Made by a program: the position numbers and the translations under genes | Source of the DNA: CAYLSO01 sp964386525 | GTDB taxonomy: Bacteria > Eisenbacteria > RBG-16-71-46 > DASYSL01 | Reading direction: 5' to 3' | DNA length: 39,605 nucleotides | NCBI GenBank assembly: GCA_964386525.1 | Contig: CAYLSO010000011.1 | Span: 1-39,605, forward strand | Shown: positions 35,435 through 39,605 of the stretch, piece after piece | Layout: each line of letters starts with the position of its first letter | How positions within the stretch are numbered: the first letter of the stretch is position 1 | The notes under the pieces: generated by a model | Told to the model about the DNA's origin: nothing | What the model saw: only the letters and a program-made list of their open reading frames with translations | Database searches by the model: none

Positions 35435-35605
35435 GTGAATCGGTGGCTCTCGCAGTTGGTCCGGGACGACTCGGGTCAGGATCTGGTGGAGTACGCCCTG
35501 TTGGCCGCGCTGATCGCGACCGTCTCGGTGGCGGCCCTGTACAGCATGGGCGGGGCGGTCAACGGCTTCTACGCCAAGCTGACCGACGCGATACCGAAGG
35601 TCTAG
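35435..35605 (+). CDS. Flp/type IVb pilin
   Basis: A 56-residue protein. GTG 35435 follows GGGAGG (35424-35429). The prepilin motif is SGQDLVEYALLAALIATVSV: cleavage after Gly14, then Glu19-Tyr20 at +5/+6, the hallmark of Flp pilins cut by TadV-type peptidases. A hydrophobic helix of about 20 residues follows, then a short polar tail ending AIPKV. Flp subunits polymerise into thin adhesive fibres through the Tad machinery. No tad genes lie in the window, so this is an orphan pilin locus. The sigma54 promoter upstream and the 12-bp terminator hairpin downstream make it a single-gene transcript. Confidence 0.92.
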   Translation: MNRWLSQLVRDDSGQDLVEYALLAALIATVSVAALYSMGGAVNGFYAKLTDAIPKV

Positions 35606-35640
35606 CCCGCCGCCCCGCGCGACTTCACCCCGTCTTGCCG

Positions 35641-35680
35641 ACCGGACCCGCCGGCGCTCTTGCCGCCAGGCGGGTCCGGT
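35641..35680 (+). terminator. Strong terminator hairpin after the pilin gene
   Basis: ACCGGACCCGCC (35641-35652) pairs perfectly over 12 bp with GGCGGGTCCGGT (35669-35680); the loop is 16 bases. It is followed by TCTAGTAT, a weak U-rich end. It lies 35 bp after the pilin stop. Confidence 0.75.
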
Positions 35681-35770
35681 TCTAGTATCCCCCACGACGC
35701 GACTGCTTGAACCTCCTGCACTCGTCCGGCGCACGAGGATCCGTTCCCCCCCTCCGAGGAGGCATGCGCG

Positions 35771-36277
35771 ATGACCCGTCAGAACCTCGAGTCCCTGTGG
35801 GAGCAGTTCCGCCTCAGCAACGGCGTGACGCTGCGCGCCCTGCAGGCCATCCCCTACGACCAGCTGGGCGCCGCTCCGGTGGCCAACATGCGCACCACGC
35901 GCGAGCTGGTCGAGCACATCTACAGCTACGTGAAGGCCATCCCGGAGGCGGTGGTGAAGGGCCGGATCACGGCCGCGGACGTCGAGCCGCAACTGGCCCG
36001 CATGGCGACGACCAAGGACGCGGTGGCGTACGCGCGCGAGTGCTTCGCGAAGGCCGACGCGGCGGTCAGGCAGATCACCGACCAGCAGCTCGCCGGCCCG
36101 GTGGCCACCCACTGGGGCCCGTCGTTCCCCGGTTCCATGATGATGACCGTGCTCTACGACGAGCACCTGCACCACCGCGGCCAGCTCTATGCCTACCTGC
36201 GCGCCATGGGCATCGAGCCGCCGTTCATCTGGGGCTTCGAGGAGAACGAGCCTGCCTTCCAGCCCAAGAAGGCCTAG
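35771..36277 (+). CDS. DinB-family protein
   Basis: A 168-residue protein. GAGGAGG (35756-35762) sits eight bases before ATG 35771. The four-helix DinB pattern is visible: LESLWEQFRLSNGVTLRALQ, RTTRELVEHIYSYVKAIP with His49, then helix three around YARECFAKADAAVRQI, and the motif LYDEHLHHRGQLYAYLRAMG, which supplies His132, His134 and His135. DinB-like proteins bind a divalent metal through three histidines, and some are thiol-dependent transferases or hydrolases. The histidine spacing in the last motif differs a little from the usual HxxHHRGQ. The substrate is unknown. The selA reading frame overlaps or abuts the 3' end. Confidence 0.85.
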   Translation: MTRQNLESLWEQFRLSNGVTLRALQAIPYDQLGAAPVANMRTTRELVEHIYSYVKAIPEAVVKGRITAADVEPQLARMATTKDAVAYARECFAKADAAVRQITDQQLAGPVATHWGPSFPGSMMMTVLYDEHLHHRGQLYAYLRAMGIEPPFIWGFEENEPAFQPKKA

Positions 36278-37748
36278 CCGCAAGCCTGCGGCCCAGGCGC
36301 GGGCGGGGCGCTCCGCGACGGCGGACGCCCGCCGCGCGCTGCCCCAGGTCGAGCGCCTGCTCGCCGCCTGCGAGACCTCCGGCCTCGCCACCGGCGTGTC
36401 GCGGGCGGCGCTGACCGCCGCGGCGCGGCAGGTGCTGGACGAGGCCCGCCGGGCCCTCGGCCGCGCCGCCGCCACCGCGCCCGATGCGGCGAAGCTCGCG
36501 CAGCGGGCCGCCGACCGGGCCCGCGGCTGGCTCGGCGAGGGCGCCCCGCGTGTGATCAATGCCACTGGCGTGCCGCTGCACACCAACCTCGGCCGCGCCC
36601 CGCTCGCCGAGGCCGCCGCCGCGGCGGTCGCTCGCGCCGCTCGGGGCTACTCGGCGCTCGAGTACGATCTCGGACGCGGCGCCCGTTCGCAGCGCGGGCT
36701 GGCCGTGCAGGGGCAGCTGCGCGCCCTGACCGGGGCCGAGGCGGCCCTGGTGGTCAACAACAACGCCGCGGCGGTGCTGCTGCTGCTTACGGCCCTGGCC
36801 GGCGGCCGCCGCGTGCTGGTGAGCCGCGGCGAGCTGATCGAGATCGGCGGTTCCTACCGCCTGCCCGAGGTCTTCGAGAGGAGCGGTGCGCACCTGGTCG
36901 AAGTCGGCACCACCAACCGCACGCACCTGCGCGACTACGAGCGCGGGCTCGAGCGCGCCGCCGGCGGGCAGCGCCGCCAGGGCGAGCCGCCGGTGGCGCT
37001 CGTGCTGCGCGCGCATCCGAGCAATTACCGCGTGCTGGGCTTCACGGCTCGACCGGAGCTGACGGAGCTGGCGCGGCTATGCCGGCAGCGCCGCGTGCCG
37101 CTGGTCGAAGACCTGGGGAGCGGCGCGCTCGTGGATCTCGCGCCGTGGGGCCTTCCCGGGGAGCCCACCGTGCAGCAGGTGCTCAAGGGTGGGGCGGATC
37201 TCGTCACCTTCAGCGGCGACAAGCTGCTCGGCGGGCCGCAGGCCGGGATCCTGGTCGGCAAGGCCAAGCTGGTCGAGGCCTGCCGGCGCGATCCGCTGGC
37301 CCGCGCGGTGCGCGTGGACAAGCTCACCTGCGCGGCCCTCGAGGCCACGCTGGCGCTCTACTTCGACCCCGAGCGGGCGCGGCGCGAGGTGCCGGCGCTG
37401 CGCATGCTCACGGCGCCGGCGGAAGAACTGCGCGAGCGCGCCGAGGCGCTGGCGGGGGCGTTGGCGGGCGTCCCCGGCCTCGACGTCAGCGTGCGCGAGG
37501 ACACCGGCGAGGCCGGCGGGGGCTCGCTGCCGGCGATCGAGCTGCCGACCTGGGTCGTGGCCTTGCGGCCGCGGGGCGCGAGCGCAGCGGCGATGGAGGC
37601 CGCGCTGCGCGCCGGTGACCCGCCGGTGGTGGCGCGCCTCAAGGGCGGGCGTGTGCTGCTGGATGCGCGCACGCTGCTCGAAGAGGGCGAGGCCGAGGTG
37701 GCGCGACTGGTGCGCGCCGCTCTGGCCCGTGCAGGATCGCCGGCGTGA
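36189..37748 (+). CDS. selA: L-seryl-tRNA(Sec) selenium transferase
   Basis: The PLP-dependent enzyme turns Ser-tRNA(Sec) into Sec-tRNA(Sec) using selenophosphate. Family motifs run from RRALPQVERLLAACETSG through RVINATGVPLHTNLGRAPL, ALVVNNNAAAVLLLLTAL and VSRGELIEIGGSYRLPEV. The PLP lysine lies in FSGDKLLGGPQAGILVG, followed by VRVDKLTCAALEATL. The start is unresolved: the only standard start upstream of the conserved N-terminus is ATG 36189, which has no ribosome-binding site and overlaps the DinB gene by 89 bp. CTG 36252 is a non-standard option. The true protein probably begins near 36250-36290 (about 485-500 residues). selB, selC and selD are not in the window. Confidence 0.9.
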   Translation: MPTCAPWASSRRSSGASRRTSLPSSPRRPSRKPAAQARAGRSATADARRALPQVERLLAACETSGLATGVSRAALTAAARQVLDEARRALGRAAATAPDAAKLAQRAADRARGWLGEGAPRVINATGVPLHTNLGRAPLAEAAAAAVARAARGYSALEYDLGRGARSQRGLAVQGQLRALTGAEAALVVNNNAAAVLLLLTALAGGRRVLVSRGELIEIGGSYRLPEVFERSGAHLVEVGTTNRTHLRDYERGLERAAGGQRRQGEPPVALVLRAHPSNYRVLGFTARPELTELARLCRQRRVPLVEDLGSGALVDLAPWGLPGEPTVQQVLKGGADLVTFSGDKLLGGPQAGILVGKAKLVEACRRDPLARAVRVDKLTCAALEATLALYFDPERARREVPALRMLTAPAEELRERAEALAGALAGVPGLDVSVREDTGEAGGGSLPAIELPTWVVALRPRGASAAAMEAALRAGDPPVVARLKGGRVLLDARTLLEEGEAEVARLVRAALARAGSPA

Positions 37749-38728
37749 CGGCGTCCGCCGCCTCCCCGCCGAAGGCCGGGCCCCGGCCTCTCAAGATCGG
37801 CGTCTCCACCTGCCTGCTCGGCAAGCCGGTGCGCTACGACGGCGGCCACAAGCTCGACCACTTCCTCGCCGACATGCTCGGCCGCTACGTCAAGTTCGTG
37901 CCGGTCTGCCCGGAGGTCGAGCTCGGCCTCGGTACGCCGCGCGAGACCCTGCGCCTGGTGCGGCGTGACGCCGACATCCGCATGGTCTTCGGCAAGACCG
38001 GTGCCGACGTCACCGACGCCATGCGCGAGTACTCCGAGAAGCGCGTCGAACGGCTGGCCGGCGAGGAGCTGAGCGGCTACGTGCTCAAGAAGGACTCGCC
38101 GAGCTGCGGCATGGAGCGGGTCAAGGTGTACGGCGAGAAGGGGCCGGGGGCGCGCACCGGCGTCGGCGTGTACGCCGAGGTGCTGCTGGCCCGCTTCCCG
38201 CACCTGCCGGTGGAAGAGGAGGGGCGGCTCAACGACCCCGGCCTGCGCGACAACTTCGTGGAGCGGATCTTCGCCTACCGGCGCGTGCGCGACCTTTTCG
38301 CGGGGCGCTGGACGATGGGCGACCTGGTGCGCTTCCACACGGTGCACAAGCTGGCGCTGCTGGCCCACCGGCCGGCGGCCTACCAGAGCCTGGGCCGGCT
38401 GGTCGCGCACGCCAAGGGCCGGCCGCGCGCCGAGGTCGCCGCCGAGTACGAGACCGGCTTCATGACGGCGCTGGCGACGCTGGCCACGCGCCGCACGCAC
38501 ACCAACGTGCTGCAGCACATCGCCGGCTACTTCAAGGAGCAGCTCGACGCCGACGGGAAGCGCGAGCTGCAGTCGCTGATCGGAGATTACCACCGCGGGC
38601 TCGTGCCCCTGATCGTGCCGGTCACGCTGCTGCGCCACTACGTGCGGCGCTTCGGCGTGGCCTACCTGGAGGGCCAGGTCTACCTCGAGCCCCATCCCAA
38701 GGAGCTCATGCTGCGAAACCACGTGTGA
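37745..38728 (+). CDS. DUF523-DUF1722 fusion protein (YbgA-like)
   Basis: A 327-residue protein from GTG 37745, overlapping the selA stop (GTGA). The N-terminal DUF523 domain (about 17-155) starts IGVSTCLLGKPVRYDGGHK and has VPVCPEVELGLGTPR and KKDSPSCGMERVKVY, with conserved Cys residues in each motif that may hold a metal or Fe-S cluster. The C-terminal DUF1722 domain (about 185-305) has FHTVHKLALLAHRPAAYQSL and THTNVLQHIAGYFKEQLD. The two-domain form is common in bacteria and often lies near photolyase or DNA-repair genes. Its biochemical role is not established. It is co-translated with selA and the DUF72 gene. Confidence 0.9.
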   Translation: MTASAASPPKAGPRPLKIGVSTCLLGKPVRYDGGHKLDHFLADMLGRYVKFVPVCPEVELGLGTPRETLRLVRRDADIRMVFGKTGADVTDAMREYSEKRVERLAGEELSGYVLKKDSPSCGMERVKVYGEKGPGARTGVGVYAEVLLARFPHLPVEEEGRLNDPGLRDNFVERIFAYRRVRDLFAGRWTMGDLVRFHTVHKLALLAHRPAAYQSLGRLVAHAKGRPRAEVAAEYETGFMTALATLATRRTHTNVLQHIAGYFKEQLDADGKRELQSLIGDYHRGLVPLIVPVTLLRHYVRRFGVAYLEGQVYLEPHPKELMLRNHV

Positions 38729-39522
38729 GCGCCACCCTCCGCTTCGGCTGCCAAGGCTGGGCCTATCCCGACTGGGTGGGCGCGTTCTATCCGCCGGGGG
38801 CCAAGCAGGAGACCCTGCTGCCGTTCTACGCGCAGGTCTTCGACACCGTCGAGCTCGACAACACCTTCTACAAGCCGCCCAAGGCGAGCATCGCGCGCTC
38901 GTGGGCCAAGCACACGCCGCCGCACTTCCGCTTCGCCGCCAAGGTGCCGCGCGCCATCACCCACGACGCCGGGTTGCGCGGGGTGGCGCAGCCGCTGCAG
39001 GACTTCGCGCGCGCGATGGAGCCGCTGGGGGAGAAACTGGGACCGCTGCTGGTGCAGCTGCCGGCCGAGTTCACGCGCACGCCGGAGACCTTCGCCGACC
39101 TCGAGGGCTTCCTGCGCGCCGCGCCCGCCGGCGTGCGGCTGACGGTCGAGTTCCGCCACGCGTCCTGGCACGCCGAGGCCGTCGTCGATCTGCTGCGGGA
39201 GCGCGGCGCGTGCCTGGCATGGACGGAGTGGCGCGAGCTGCCGCGCTACTGCGTGGCGACGGCCCCCTTCCTCTACCTGCGCTGGCTGGGCGACCGGCGG
39301 ACCATCGAGCGCTGCGACCGCGTGCAGGTGGACCGCGCGGCGGAGTTCACGACCTGGGAGGAAGAGGTGCGCCGCGCGGCGGGGGCGGCCGACGAGATCT
39401 ACGGCTACTTCAACAACCACTGGGCGGGGCACTCGCCGGCCTCGGTCAACGAGTTCAAGCGCCGCCTGGGGCTGCCGGCGGTGGACCCGCAGGAGCTCTG
39501 GCCGCAGCGCGGGTTGTTCTAG
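38725..39522 (+). CDS. DUF72 (YecE-like) protein
   Basis: A 265-residue protein from GTG 38725, overlapping the previous stop. It starts with the family opening LRFGCQGWAYPDWVGAFYPP, then VELDNTFYKPPKASIARSWA, FRFAAKVPRAITHDAGL, LGPLLVQLPAEFTRTPE and VEFRHASWHAEAVVDLL. The end has YFNNHWAGHSPASVNEFKRR, the conserved NNH region. The family adopts a TIM-barrel-like fold; no reaction is firmly assigned. Length is normal. It is the last gene of the selA-DUF1722-DUF72 operon. Confidence 0.93.
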   Translation: MSATLRFGCQGWAYPDWVGAFYPPGAKQETLLPFYAQVFDTVELDNTFYKPPKASIARSWAKHTPPHFRFAAKVPRAITHDAGLRGVAQPLQDFARAMEPLGEKLGPLLVQLPAEFTRTPETFADLEGFLRAAPAGVRLTVEFRHASWHAEAVVDLLRERGACLAWTEWRELPRYCVATAPFLYLRWLGDRRTIERCDRVQVDRAAEFTTWEEEVRRAAGAADEIYGYFNNHWAGHSPASVNEFKRRLGLPAVDPQELWPQRGLF

Positions 39523-39553
39523 GCGCCGGGGCGGGGCGCGGGCCCGCCGGGAC

Positions 39554-39604
39554 TCACTCCACCAGCACGAGCCGCTGCAGCGCCGGCCGGCCGGAGCCGG
39601 CCGC
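39554..39604 (-). CDS. C-terminal tail of a secreted protein (cut by window edge)
   Basis: On the - strand the last 16 codons before TGA (39556-39554) read AAGSGRPALQRLVLVE. This resembles the end of FlgD-like/T9SS-type C-terminal domains (a strand ending RxLVLxE), as in the secreted protein at 2667-4418. Only the tail is visible, so the call rests on a short match. Confidence 0.4.
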   Translation of the reverse strand, partial: AAGSGRPALQRLVLVE

Positions 39605-39605
39605 G

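Noticed and set aside
33662..35605. 647-codon + strand frame across the amidase gene, ending as the pilin
   Set aside because: The part before 35435 is antisense to the amidase; only the last 57 codons, with their own ribosome-binding site and prepilin motif, are real.

Overview
The window is a contiguous piece of a very GC-rich bacterial chromosome, almost all of it coding and with most genes on the + strand. Gram-negative (diderm) traits are a heptose-phosphate isomerase, lipoproteins, periplasmic adaptors and a SurA-like isomerase. A secreted protein ends in a FlgD-like/T9SS-like C-terminal domain behind a dockerin-like EF-hand pair, and a probable second such tail is cut by the right edge. 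That style is typical of FCB-group candidate phyla such as Eisenbacteria or Krumholzibacteria. This placement is inference; there is no rRNA. GTG starts are very common, and six gene junctions are GTGA stop/start overlaps.

Layout. 1-2435: end of an mgtE Mg2+ transporter gene, then a roadblock protein and an MglA-like GTPase. 2667-4418: secreted NHL/dockerin/FlgD-like protein. 4507-5116: Phd/RelE-type toxin-antitoxin pair with a clear promoter and operator-like repeats. 5218-9438: pgpA, cinA, thpR, recA, recX. 9465-15732: alaS followed by surface-polysaccharide genes (rmlA-long, rmlD, gmhA, and a UbiA-family DPPR-synthase-like gene). 15753-20162: ispE, spoVG, terminator, tRNA-Gln, prs, a structured leader, L25/ctc and pth, an order also known from Bacillus. 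20159-24159: rpsF, ssb, rpsR, DUF2232, rplI and a SurA/PpiC-like protein. 24251-26393: bifunctional nuclease and a periplasmic binding-protein-like protein.

26478-32444 is the most unusual part. A HlyD-type lipoprotein adaptor, a PqqD-like/M50 metalloprotease/HlyD fusion and a tandem-GAF/TM/HlyD fusion are followed by a hairpin. Then comes a sigma54-type promoter and a 92-residue protein whose second half is nine tandem six-residue ERTLRP-type repeats. I propose this as a candidate peptide processing/export system with its own separately regulated substrate. No ATPase, permease or modifying enzyme is visible, so this is a hypothesis.

32507-35038 (- strand): a large lipoprotein amidase with one intact and one catalytically dead Amidase_3 domain. 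35218-35680: a solitary Flp-type pilin gene with a second sigma54-type promoter, an upstream inverted repeat, a palindrome in its leader and a strong terminator hairpin. 35771-39522: DinB-like protein, selA, a DUF523-DUF1722 protein and a DUF72 protein, the last three translationally coupled. No insertion sequences, prophage genes or CRISPR arrays were seen.
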